Assembly: GCA_009787745.1 (NCBI GenBank)
Contig: WQST01000004.1
Span: forward strand, 1-33,286
Source of the DNA: Lachnospiraceae bacterium
Lineage (GTDB): Bacteria > Bacillota > Clostridia > Lachnospirales > Lachnospiraceae
Direction: 5' to 3'
Length of the DNA stretch: 33,286 bases
This document shows positions 9,056 to 18,708 of the stretch, piece by piece. Position numbers and translations under genes: made by a program. Within the stretch, counting starts at the first letter, position 1; each line of letters begins with the position of its first letter. Below the pieces are notes generated by a model. That model did no database searches, was not told the origin of the DNA, and was given only the letters and a program-made list of their open reading frames with translations.

Positions 9056-10397
9056 TTTCCTCCTTTCCGTTAATATAGTTTACACGTCTGACTTTTTTCC
9101 CATCACAAGGTATTTTATCAACAATTTTAATCTGATTAGGCATCCCGCACCTATATTCAAGCTGACTGGAGATAATTTCTTCAAGCCCATCTCTATAAAT
9201 ACAGTTTGAAGCTAATTCGATAACAACCTCAGCCATATCTTCCCTTACATTAATAAAATAATTATCTCCCACCTCTTTTATATTCATTAGCATTTCCTCA
9301 ATATAAATAGGCGCATATTCTTTTCCATCAATTATTATCTGATCAATTTTTCTTCCTCTTAAATATAGCTTCTTTAATGGAATTCCACATTCACATCTAA
9401 AATGTTCAATAAATCCAATGTCCTGTGTTCGATATCGAACCAAAGGTGTCCCCTCCTTAAGAAGCGTTGTGACTACTATTTCGCCAATTTCGCCATCTTC
9501 CAACGTCTCACCTGTGTCCGGATTAATTATTTCCAGATAAACATGGGAATCCGGAATATGATACCCATCTTTTTTGCCGCATTCAATTCCCAAGGCTCCG
9601 CACTCTAAGGAACCATAGTAAAATCTTGCATCCGCATTCCATTTTGATTCTATTCTATTCCTAAATTTATTTGAACACCCTTCACCGGTAAGCCATATCT
9701 GCTCTACTAAAATATCTTCTTTCATATTAAATCCGCAATTTTCAGCTGCTTTCATTAATTCTATTACATATGAAGGTGAAGAAATTAAAACAGTACATTT
9801 AAATTCTTTCATTAATTCTATGGCTTTCGTTGGGTCGGAGTATGCCCCTCCCTTGCCAACCGGTAGGACGACAGCTTGATACCCTATTTGAGCAACTCGC
9901 TGAAAGGCTTGCCCCGCAGAACTCATTTCATATGGCAATGCAACCGCAACCACATCCGTTGCATTTAAATAAAATAGCTTTCCCCATTGAGGATATAAAT
10001 CACTGCCATACAAGTCATTGATAGTATACATAATTGATATACTTTCACCTCCGGATGTACCGGTAGATGTATGTACATGAAGAATCTCTTCTATAGGTAC
10101 ACATAGCAATCCATCTTTTTTTTTCCTTAACATTTCTTTGGAAAATAATGGTATGCGTTGAAATATATCCCATGTAAATTCTTGTTCAACATTATATCCT
10201 ACCTGATTTAATAGTCCATTATAAAAAGAATTTTTTTCATACAAATAATCCAATAGGTTTTTTAATGCGTCTTTTTGATAGCTTTTTAGTTTTATCGGTT
10301 CTACAGCCGTTATATCTCTCAATTCACTTGCATAATTCTTTAAAAAATGAAAAGAGCGACGACCTTGGGTGCATACATATTCAATTATTTCTCGCAT
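9042..10397 (-). CDS. Phenylacetate-CoA ligase (PaaK)-like adenylate-forming enzyme
   Basis: HTSTGTSGGESISIMYT P-loop, FYYGSLECGALGIEC, PLVRYRTQDIG, CECGIPLKKLYLRGRKIDQIII. Confidence 0.88.
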   Translation of the reverse strand: MREIIEYVCTQGRRSFHFLKNYASELRDITAVEPIKLKSYQKDALKNLLDYLYEKNSFYNGLLNQVGYNVEQEFTWDIFQRIPLFSKEMLRKKKDGLLCVPIEEILHVHTSTGTSGGESISIMYTINDLYGSDLYPQWGKLFYLNATDVVAVALPYEMSSAGQAFQRVAQIGYQAVVLPVGKGGAYSDPTKAIELMKEFKCTVLISSPSYVIELMKAAENCGFNMKEDILVEQIWLTGEGCSNKFRNRIESKWNADARFYYGSLECGALGIECGKKDGYHIPDSHVYLEIINPDTGETLEDGEIGEIVVTTLLKEGTPLVRYRTQDIGFIEHFRCECGIPLKKLYLRGRKIDQIIIDGKEYAPIYIEEMLMNIKEVGDNYFINVREDMAEVVIELASNCIYRDGLEEIISSQLEYRCGMPNQIKIVDKIPCDGKKVRRVNYINGKEESDDN

Positions 10398-10409
10398 TAT
10401 GTGTTTCTC

Positions 10410-11540
10410 CTACTTTTCAATAATTGTTTCATCAATTGCTACTCCCAGATGCCGTCCTTCTTTCATCATGCATCCTAATACAACATCTCCTTTAGTAAGT
10501 AAAACACTATTTTTCACTTCTCCTTTGCTACTGATTATTCTTATATGCCAATCATCTTGCACTATTACATTTGTGGGTTTTCCATTTTTAGAAATTGTTT
10601 TAATTAATAACATCGGACGCTTTTCCATCTTAATCCGGCCAACACTTACAGCTCTTGCTCTGCCTTTTGAGTTAATCACCATAACCTCATCTCCCGATTG
10701 GAGCTCTGATAAATATCTATATTTATTATCCGGACATAAAATATACGAATGAATTGCACCTGCATTTACCCGGAAGGGTCGTAAATCCATATATGGTAAA
10801 TAATGATTTTCAGAACTTACTAAAATACCTCCTGAAGATGTGGATCCTAAAATCATCCCTTCGTCATTATCCAATTTACTAATCGTATCAATACATACCC
10901 GATCGCCCATTCCTATGTGTTTAATTTCTTCCACCTTAAGTTCTTCTATCTCCATAGTCATATTTATCAAATTATCTATCTTCTTCTTCAATTGATTTAA
11001 TTCTTCAATATCAGATGTTTTAATAAGAACAGCTTGACTTCCCATTTCCATAGTCATTGTCGCAATCCATCCATCTTCACTATTAGAAATTATCTTACAT
11101 ATTGTATTCTTATATTCCTGAGAATAAGCTAATATTAATTCAAGGGGGATATTAGTGACTGATTGGAATTGAATAACAATTGTTTTATATGATGGACTTA
11201 ATTCAATTGCACGCTCCATGCTTTTTTTATCATCAATTGTAATAAATATTCCTTTTTCAATTGTTCCGACATCATCAATTAATTTTTCATCATTGCCATC
11301 TATTAATCCCAATATTCTTCTGTCACTATTTTCTCGTGTATACTTTTTCAACCGTTCTTTATTCTCTTTATTTATTTTTATCATAGTAATAATATTTCTT
11401 GATACTTTTTCCATCAATGAAAGTTGTTTTTCATTAATAAGGACACCATTGTATCCTACATTTACCGCATAATTTAGCAGCTTTTGCCCTTCCTTATCCT
11501 GTAAATCCGAAATATCTAACCATAATTGCTTTTTTTCCAT
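10410..11540 (-). CDS. 3-dehydroquinate synthase II family (archaeal MJ1249 type / GriH-like)
   Basis: GMGDRVCIDTISKLDNDEGMILGSTSSGGILVSSENHYLPYMDLRPFRVNAGAIHSYILCPDNKYRYLSELQSGDEVMVINSKGRARAVSVGRIKMEKRPMLLI...GRHLGVAIDETIIEK; likely start MEKKQLWLDI at 11540 with RBS ggagag. Confidence 0.9.
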   Translation of the reverse strand: MEKKQLWLDISDLQDKEGQKLLNYAVNVGYNGVLINEKQLSLMEKVSRNIITMIKINKENKERLKKYTRENSDRRILGLIDGNDEKLIDDVGTIEKGIFITIDDKKSMERAIELSPSYKTIVIQFQSVTNIPLELILAYSQEYKNTICKIISNSEDGWIATMTMEMGSQAVLIKTSDIEELNQLKKKIDNLINMTMEIEELKVEEIKHIGMGDRVCIDTISKLDNDEGMILGSTSSGGILVSSENHYLPYMDLRPFRVNAGAIHSYILCPDNKYRYLSELQSGDEVMVINSKGRARAVSVGRIKMEKRPMLLIKTISKNGKPTNVIVQDDWHIRIISSKGEVKNSVLLTKGDVVLGCMMKEGRHLGVAIDETIIEK

Positions 11541-11541
11541 G

Positions 11542-12762
11542 CTAATCGCTCTCCTTTTCATTTGCATTTTTGATGTAATAATTTGCTTTCCTTAATTTTG
11601 TAATTTTTAATAATTCATTTATTGGTTCTATTTGATGTTTAGAAACATATTTAACTTCATTTGAAATGGGTAGGTCAATTTCTTTGCATTTAACTATATT
11701 CATATATTCTTCTTGTTCTACAATGATTGTTAATATCCCTCCTTGAAATATCAATCTAAAGTATTTAGGATTCAATTTCTCATTTCCATAGATTTGGTTT
11801 TGAATATCAAGCATTGAAATGCATTTTTCTCTATTGCATATGGCATCAGCGAATCTCCCATGGTGAATGAGCATTGGCATTTGATTTCCGCATTGGCATT
11901 TTTCTTGTTTGATTTCTACAATATCCTCTGTTTGATATCTAATCAGCGGAAATGCTTCTTTATTCAGTTGTGTTACCGCCAACAATCCTTTTCCGGTATT
12001 TATTATTGCCTTCCGATCATCGATCTTAACGATCTCAAGATAATAATCAGAAGATATGTGCAAATTGCCATAAGCGCAGGATACGGCAATATTTGCTGTC
12101 TCTGTCATCCCATAGAAATTAAAAACTTTTGCTTCCCATAATTTTTCTATCTGCATTTTCCTGCCATCACATAACATTTCACCTGCCACCAATATCATTC
12201 TGACGGAAAAATCTTTTCTGCTGTCGAATCCAAGATGCTGTGCCACATCTGCTAAGACTACTGCTTCTGAGGGATTACAAACCAATATGGTTGCGTTAAT
12301 CTTTTTCATAATATTTATTACTCTTTGATATGGCGTAACCATTGAACCTCTGCTGACAGGAATAATTGTGGCACCATCATCAATTAGCATTCCAGTAAAT
12401 ATATGAGCCGGGACAGACAGTGCATAAGGAAATCGAATCAGGGCAATATCTTTCTTTGTGATTTTTATGTCTTTATCTCTAAGTTGCCTAGCCGCTTCCT
12501 GCATATCTTTACGTGAATACCATACCGATACCGATTCACCTGTCGTACCAGATGACTCATGATATTGTTGAATATCATCTATTTCAACTGATAATAAATC
12601 AAATGGATCACTTTTCTTTAGATCTTTTTTTTCTGTAAAATTAATTTTTTGAAACTCTTCAATATTCGAAATTGTTACCGGAATTTTTCTCTGTTTATAA
12701 AATTTACTTCTTTCTGCCTGAGCCAAAGCAAAATTTATTTTGCTTAATAATTTTTCTTCCAT
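11542..12762 (-). CDS. PaaK-like adenylate-forming enzyme (second, shorter)
   Basis: YHESSGTTGESVSVWYSRKD, FNFYGMTETANIAVSC, FPLIRYQTEDIVEI, CQCGNQMP; ATG at 12760-12762 with RBS aaggag. Confidence 0.88.
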   Translation of the reverse strand: MEEKLLSKINFALAQAERSKFYKQRKIPVTISNIEEFQKINFTEKKDLKKSDPFDLLSVEIDDIQQYHESSGTTGESVSVWYSRKDMQEAARQLRDKDIKITKKDIALIRFPYALSVPAHIFTGMLIDDGATIIPVSRGSMVTPYQRVINIMKKINATILVCNPSEAVVLADVAQHLGFDSRKDFSVRMILVAGEMLCDGRKMQIEKLWEAKVFNFYGMTETANIAVSCAYGNLHISSDYYLEIVKIDDRKAIINTGKGLLAVTQLNKEAFPLIRYQTEDIVEIKQEKCQCGNQMPMLIHHGRFADAICNREKCISMLDIQNQIYGNEKLNPKYFRLIFQGGILTIIVEQEEYMNIVKCKEIDLPISNEVKYVSKHQIEPINELLKITKLRKANYYIKNANEKESD

Positions 12763-12794
12763 CACATCTCCTTGGATTTTACTTTTACTACGAA

Positions 12795-13619
12795 CTAATT
12801 ATTACAAAGCATTTTATGAATCTTCTTATGAGGTATTTGACCTGACCAAAACTCTTTCTCTTTTTGGTATTCATCAAGATCTATATAATAAACCAATAAT
12901 CCGGCATCATCTTTTGGCAACCCAGCTAATATATAATCATCTCTTGAACTTTTAATTAAATCCTCACCACATTCTACATATCTTAAAATGGACGTCTGCC
13001 CCGAAAAATTAATTCTTGATACACTGCTTGTCCCCGTTACACATATCATAAATAAAAAGCAAGGAATGTCCATAACTCTTGATAATGCTATCTGTTCAAG
13101 AATAAAATCATATTCATAAGGAATTTGGGTTAAGCATATAATAAAATCTGTTTCAGACGCGGCTAATTTTTCACATAAAGCCAATGAATTTAGATCATTT
13201 CCAATTAATACTCCAAATTTACCGAATTCTGTTTCAAAAATATCAATTTTTCTTCCGGGTTTCATAAAATGCATTTCAAACTCATTAAGACATATTTTTC
13301 GATATTTCCCTAAAATATTTCCCTTACGATTAATAATGATTGCTGAATTATAATATGAGTAATTATCCTTTTCAAAAATTCCACCAATAACCATAGAATT
13401 TTCAGATTTTGCCAAATCTACCAAAAAATGAACTGTATCCCCCATCAAATCTTCAGCTGTTTCATCCAAATTAATTAAATTTATACTGGCTGAAAACAAT
13501 TCTGGTAAAATAATTAAATCAAGCGGCTTCTTAGCTTCACTAATTTTTTCATTTAAATCCATAAATAATAATTGTTTTGATTCAAATGTTACATCCGTTT
13601 GCAGCAAACATACATTCAT
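12795..13619 (-). CDS. Nitrilase-superfamily (C-N hydrolase fold) protein lacking the catalytic cysteine
   Basis: LIILPELF (Glu), GKYRKICL (Lys), GKFGVLIGNDLNS where canonical members have ICYD; Cys replaced by Gly. Confidence 0.8.
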   Translation of the reverse strand: MNVCLLQTDVTFESKQLLFMDLNEKISEAKKPLDLIILPELFSASINLINLDETAEDLMGDTVHFLVDLAKSENSMVIGGIFEKDNYSYYNSAIIINRKGNILGKYRKICLNEFEMHFMKPGRKIDIFETEFGKFGVLIGNDLNSLALCEKLAASETDFIICLTQIPYEYDFILEQIALSRVMDIPCFLFMICVTGTSSVSRINFSGQTSILRYVECGEDLIKSSRDDYILAGLPKDDAGLLVYYIDLDEYQKEKEFWSGQIPHKKIHKMLCNN

Positions 13620-13632
13620 CTCATTTATCCTT

Positions 13633-14496
13633 TCAATCGTTCTTAAAAATCAAATATTTCGTGACATTTTCTTCCGTGCAATTATTATATTTTTCACTCA
13701 TCCTGGTCATATATTTCGTGAGTGCATATATGAATTCATCACTTTTTTCTGATAATATGTCCCCAAAGGTACCTCTTGATAATATGCTTTGAATCATATC
13801 TTCCGCATTTTTATAATCTATTTGAAAAATTAATATCTCTTGATGAACCAATTCCATATTATTTTGTAATGCTGCATTGATAATTTCTTTTTCTCCCAAG
13901 GTGTCATTCCATACATTCATAACTTTTTCAGGTACTTTCGCTTCTTGGTAATGGCAATTTTTATTTGAAATTTTTATAATCGCTTTAAAAAGTTTATTAC
14001 CTGTAAATGTCACGGATTCTTTGCTTACCTTTACATTTTGCAATGTATAACCAGGGATAGAACATATAAAATAACCTTTTGATTTTAGTATCTTTGATAT
14101 GCCTATAAAAGCATCTTCATTTAACCATTGAATACCATAATTACAAGTTATCAGATCGGCTTGATAATTTAAAGTTCCTAAATCCCGACCGTCAATTTGG
14201 ATAAAATCGGCTCTATCAATCTCTTTTGCTTGTGCTTCTTTAAGCATTATTTGCGATATATCAACTCCTAAAAATCTTGCATTCTTAAATGTATCGCTTA
14301 ATTGTTTTGTCAGTATACCGGTACCGCAACATAAATCAAGAATATTGATATCCATTTCCTCTGATTTTATATTAAGAAAATTATATAAGAAATTGATAAT
14401 CCCATTCCCTATTTTCTGATAGTAATTTACATTACTGTGTGTTTCATAATCTTCGCCTAAACTATCAAATATCGCTTTATTATGTATTTGGCTCAT
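13633..14496 (-). CDS. Class I SAM-dependent methyltransferase (BioC/UbiE-like)
   Basis: NILDLCCGTGILTKQLSDTFKNARFLGVDIS, ADLITCNYGIQWL. Confidence 0.85.
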   Translation of the reverse strand: MSQIHNKAIFDSLGEDYETHSNVNYYQKIGNGIINFLYNFLNIKSEEMDINILDLCCGTGILTKQLSDTFKNARFLGVDISQIMLKEAQAKEIDRADFIQIDGRDLGTLNYQADLITCNYGIQWLNEDAFIGISKILKSKGYFICSIPGYTLQNVKVSKESVTFTGNKLFKAIIKISNKNCHYQEAKVPEKVMNVWNDTLGEKEIINAALQNNMELVHQEILIFQIDYKNAEDMIQSILSRGTFGDILSEKSDEFIYALTKYMTRMSEKYNNCTEENVTKYLIFKND

Positions 14497-14497
14497 G

Positions 14498-15640
14498 TTA
14501 TTTCTCCTTTGCAGTTAAACGGTTTCCGGCTACAGCCATAACAAATAAGATGATAATAAAAATTGAAATCATCCATATTTCATTTGAAATAAGCAAACTT
14601 TCCCCATTAAGAACATTATCCATTGCTATTTTCAGCCAATATGTAGGTGTTAATTTGGACAAAACCAACATATTCTCAGGCATATATAAGATAGACCAGT
14701 ATAATCCACCCAACATAGCTAAAACATTAATCAAAATATTTAATAATGCCAAAAACATATTTTTAGTTTTAGAAATAGATGACATAAAAGTGCCCAGCAT
14801 AAACCCAGTCAACCCTGATCCAAGAAGAACCAAAATGATATCAATAACCATTCCAGCATTCAAAGATTTTACCGCTAATAGCATAAATACTAAAATAACT
14901 AACAATTGTATTATATAGATCCCTAATTCACTCAGCAGTAATGATATTACATATTTTCCGTAGCTATATTTTGTCGTTGTAATTCTAGTTAATATCCCAT
15001 TCCTTTTATCTTGATAAAGCTTCATTCCAAAATAACAATTATAGTAAATCATGAAAAATATAATAAATCCCCAGAATACTTTAATCGCACTTGAAATACC
15101 TCTTTCTTCTTGATTGTCCTGCGGTATTATTAAATTTACTTTTACGGCATTTTCATTTATATCTTTCACAAATGACTGTAACTCAGTATCTGTATCAGTA
15201 AGATCACTTGCAATTACATACTGATGAAGATAGCTATTTATATCATAATCGACAAAAATATAAATGGAACTTTCTGTTAAACTCACTGACGTAATTTCAA
15301 TTGAATCATTATTACGTATACTTTCATATAAGCCCATTGGCAAAATGACTGCATAATCAATTTTATTCTTTATTAACTCATGTTGTATTTCCGAACCATC
15401 CAAAATCTTAATCGAGTATCGCTCACTAAGATACCGAATCATTTCATTACTAAATTCCGTTTTATCTTGATCCCAAATACCAACTCTACATTTTGAAACA
15501 AAAGAATTATCTGTTTGTTCTTTATCATCAGAGAAAATAATTATATTAAATAATATAATGGCAATGATGGGCAATAAAAACAAGATGAGTCTAAAAATGC
15601 CATTTAAATTTCTTTTCATATTTAGTTTAAGAATCATCAT
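14498..15640 (-). CDS. ABC-2 type transporter permease
   Basis: N-terminal TM, large extracytoplasmic domain, C-terminal TM cluster; next to an ABC ATPase and a second permease. Confidence 0.8.
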   Translation of the reverse strand: MMILKLNMKRNLNGIFRLILFLLPIIAIILFNIIIFSDDKEQTDNSFVSKCRVGIWDQDKTEFSNEMIRYLSERYSIKILDGSEIQHELIKNKIDYAVILPMGLYESIRNNDSIEITSVSLTESSIYIFVDYDINSYLHQYVIASDLTDTDTELQSFVKDINENAVKVNLIIPQDNQEERGISSAIKVFWGFIIFFMIYYNCYFGMKLYQDKRNGILTRITTTKYSYGKYVISLLLSELGIYIIQLLVILVFMLLAVKSLNAGMVIDIILVLLGSGLTGFMLGTFMSSISKTKNMFLALLNILINVLAMLGGLYWSILYMPENMLVLSKLTPTYWLKIAMDNVLNGESLLISNEIWMISIFIIILFVMAVAGNRLTAKEK

Positions 15641-16746
15641 TTGGCAAGCCTCCTTTTATTCGTTAAAACTGCAACAATAATCAAAATCGATGCCCCCGCC
15701 GCCATTACTTGAATATATTCAATAAACGATACAGAATTTGTTTCATATATTGTACTAAATAATACATTCTGGCATACTGCATTTGGCAGAAGCTGATTAA
15801 TCAATCTACCTGCCCCAAAATGATCCAAATCTATGATTACAAATCCTCCGGCTAAAAAAGTTGAACCTAAAATTATGATATTTGCTAATGTATAAGCAAT
15901 GCCATAGTCTTTAACCACTGAAATCAAAGCAAGCCCAAATAAATTTGAAAAGATAATAAAGATAAAAAGAATTGCTATTAGCCTAAAATAATTACTTCCT
16001 AAAAATACGCCATATACCATTTTATAAAAAATAAGCAATACCGAAATTTGCATGGCTACCAAAAGTATAGATGCCAATAAGACGCCTATATATATCGGTA
16101 GTAACCTGTTCGTTACTGAAAGTAGTCTTTCCTGTTTTCGTCCTATTAGGGTATCACTAATTATTTTAATTGCATACAGCGATCCAAATAAGCAAACTAA
16201 AACTGTGAGTGTTACACCATAATAATCAAATGCCCTCGGAATATGGTTATTAGATAACCCTCTTGCTTGTATATAAGTTTCCAGTAATCGATTTCCAATA
16301 ACATCATAATCATTGTAATTCACATTTTGATGTGTAAAAATATTTTGATTCCTTGTGAATTGTGTGAGAATAAATGTTATAATCGCCACTCCTTGCAGTT
16401 CTGGATCTTCAACTACAAAATTAATCTCATCAGAATCGTACCATATATATCCATGTATCTCGCCTAATAACAATGCATTGTCTGCCTCTGAATGATTATT
16501 CAAAATTATAGTTTCAGTAATATTACTTACTGCTTCTGCTGCAAATACGCTTTTTAAAGATTCCATATACATATCACCTTCTATTAGCGCTACTTTATAC
16601 TTTTCTGTTTTCGGTGCTTGAAAATCACCTTGTAGTGCATTGCCAACAATAAGAGCCAATATTGCCGGAAAAAAAACCATCAACAACATACTTGTATAAT
16701 CTCTTATTTCCCTTTTTAATGTATATTTAAATGTAGATATTATCAC
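15637..16746 (-). CDS. ABC-2 type transporter permease
   Basis: Same topology as the neighbouring permease; 4-nt overlap with it. Confidence 0.8.
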   Translation of the reverse strand: MIISTFKYTLKREIRDYTSMLLMVFFPAILALIVGNALQGDFQAPKTEKYKVALIEGDMYMESLKSVFAAEAVSNITETIILNNHSEADNALLLGEIHGYIWYDSDEINFVVEDPELQGVAIITFILTQFTRNQNIFTHQNVNYNDYDVIGNRLLETYIQARGLSNNHIPRAFDYYGVTLTVLVCLFGSLYAIKIISDTLIGRKQERLLSVTNRLLPIYIGVLLASILLVAMQISVLLIFYKMVYGVFLGSNYFRLIAILFIFIIFSNLFGLALISVVKDYGIAYTLANIIILGSTFLAGGFVIIDLDHFGAGRLINQLLPNAVCQNVLFSTIYETNSVSFIEYIQVMAAGASILIIVAVLTNKRRLAK

Positions 16747-16756
16747 TGATTAACTC

Positions 16757-17710
16757 CTAATCTCTTAATGTTTTGCCTGTTAAATGTAAAAAGATATCTT
16801 CCAGATTATTTCTTTTCATATTAATTGATAAAAATTTATAGTTTGTTCTTTCAATAACATCCAATATATGCTTTAATGAAAATGTATTCGCCTGCGCTTC
16901 AATTTCCAATACTTTTTCGTTTATACTGCACTTTACAACACCGATAATTTCATTCAATTGTTTACAAAGCTCATTTTGAATTTTTTTATCCAACATGATA
17001 AGGTATGTTTCATTTAAATTATATTTTAGTAGAAGTTCATTAGTATTACCGCTTTCAACGACTTTTCCTTTATCAATAATCAAAAGACGGTTACACAGGC
17101 TTTGGATTTCCTCCATATAATGAGAAGTATATATAATTGTTGCTCCCTGTTGGTTTAGTTTCCGTATCGATTCCATGATATGGTTTCTCGATTGTGCATC
17201 AATACCAACAGTTGGTTCATCCAAAATAATTATTTGGGGGCGATGGACAATAGCACAGCCGATATTAAGCCTTCTTTTCATTCCACCTGAAAATGTCTTG
17301 GGAAATTTATTCGCAACATCTGTTAATCCAATAAATTCAAGGGTTTGGTCAACATTATGCTTCCGTGTTTTATTATTAATACCATAAAGGCTTCCAAAAT
17401 ATTCTAAATTTTCTTTGGCAGTCAGATCTTCAAATATAATAATATCTTGTGGAACTAATCCCATATTCCTTTTTATATCTTTTAGATTCTTATCAAAATT
17501 TTTGCCTTCTACTAAAATTTCACCCTTATCTCTGTGAATAATTCCACTTATTATACTAATTGTTGTCGATTTGCCTGCTCCATTTGGGCCTAATAATCCA
17601 AATATATCTTGTTTGTCAATTTTGAAGCTTACATCATCAACCGCCACAGTATTTTGATATTTTTTATGTAAACCTTGAACTTCTAACATTGTTATGCTCA
17701 TTTTATTCAC
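16757..17710 (-). CDS. ABC transporter ATP-binding protein (drug/natural-product export type)
   Basis: GLLGPNGAGKSTT, FSGGMKRRLNIGCA, IIILDEPTVGIDAQ, YTSHYMEE. Confidence 0.93.
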   Translation of the reverse strand: MNKMSITMLEVQGLHKKYQNTVAVDDVSFKIDKQDIFGLLGPNGAGKSTTISIISGIIHRDKGEILVEGKNFDKNLKDIKRNMGLVPQDIIIFEDLTAKENLEYFGSLYGINNKTRKHNVDQTLEFIGLTDVANKFPKTFSGGMKRRLNIGCAIVHRPQIIILDEPTVGIDAQSRNHIMESIRKLNQQGATIIYTSHYMEEIQSLCNRLLIIDKGKVVESGNTNELLLKYNLNETYLIMLDKKIQNELCKQLNEIIGVVKCSINEKVLEIEAQANTFSLKHILDVIERTNYKFLSINMKRNNLEDIFLHLTGKTLRD

Positions 17711-17751
17711 CTTTTTGAAATGATCTTCTATTTTAGATTTTTACAAACTCT

Positions 17752-18708
17752 TTAAATAATATAATTATTCCACATATATTTGCATCTTTTTTCTTTACAA
17801 AAAGTGTTTTCCCACATACCAAAATCCATTTCATCACTTATAATTTCTAATATTTCTTGTATACTTTTTCCTTCTAGAATATAATCGATGGTTTTAGCAT
17901 AAACCGCGGTTATAGCCGCCATGAACATTGGATCTAAATCACGACCTATCGTTTTAATCGATTCTACCCCTGTTTTCATTACCTCATCCAATAGGCATAA
18001 AGAACAATCTTCATTTACATCTAAAATGGATATTTCTTCCCCGCTTGACTGGATAATAAACTTTGCCCTGCATGGTATTCCCGTTTGAAGTCTTTCATCA
18101 TTTACATGCAAAAGACCACAAGTACTTTCTAAAAATGAACAGCCAAAATGTCCGAAAATTTCTACCTTTATTTTTGTATCGGTAACAATTTCTGTGATTT
18201 CTTCTAAGCTAAATGTATGTGGAAGAACCACCTTTTCAATATGCATTTCTTCGAGAAATTTAATGGTTTTTTTATTAAGACAGGTAAGAAATGTACTGGC
18301 AGTAACCGGGAAATTTATACCGGCTGCTCTTAATCGTATAAGATTACCTAAATCCCCTACAATTACTCTATCAACACCTGCATCAATTCCCATTTTTATA
18401 TATTCAATATATTTCTTATCACCATCATTATTGCCGGAAAAATTACAATCATTAAAATGAGGAAGGTTTGCCACCAATTCTACTTTTACACCATTATCAT
18501 GGGCGATTCTGACTGCTGTTTCAAAGTCTTGATACGGCATAATTGTTTTCCGATTATCAAAGCAAGACTTCTTGGCTCTTCCTGAAAAAGTCATTGAATG
18601 CCCATAATCAAACTCAAAACCGCCATATAATTCTCCTGCACCTGATTCTATCTGTAATTCTGTTGAATATATAGAATTAATCGGTGCTTTAATTAGTAAT
18701 TTCTTCAT
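17752..18708 (-). CDS. Peptidase U32-family protein (UbiU-like)
   Basis: ESGAGELYGGF, VDRVIVGDLGNLI, VEIFGHFGCSFLESTCGLL...GIPCRAKF...DCSLCLLDEVMKTGVESIKTIGRDLDPMFMAAITAVYAKTID. Confidence 0.85.
   Translation of the reverse strand: MKKLLIKAPINSIYSTELQIESGAGELYGGFEFDYGHSMTFSGRAKKSCFDNRKTIMPYQDFETAVRIAHDNGVKVELVANLPHFNDCNFSGNNDGDKKYIEYIKMGIDAGVDRVIVGDLGNLIRLRAAGINFPVTASTFLTCLNKKTIKFLEEMHIEKVVLPHTFSLEEITEIVTDTKIKVEIFGHFGCSFLESTCGLLHVNDERLQTGIPCRAKFIIQSSGEEISILDVNEDCSLCLLDEVMKTGVESIKTIGRDLDPMFMAAITAVYAKTIDYILEGKSIQEILEIISDEMDFGMWENTFCKEKRCKYMWNNYII

Noticed and set aside
8356-18460. Scattered plus-strand ORFs of 60-160 aa within the biosynthetic run (e.g. 10369..10752, 14439..14918, 11860..12141)
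   Set aside because: Complementary to well supported minus-strand genes, low-complexity hydrophobic or Ser/Ile/Leu-rich translations typical of antisense AT-rich DNA
17752-18708. Reading the U32 gene as a secreted collagenase/protease
   Set aside because: No signal peptide, and the cysteine arrangement and pairing with a UbiV-like gene fit Fe-S U32 enzymes better than a protease
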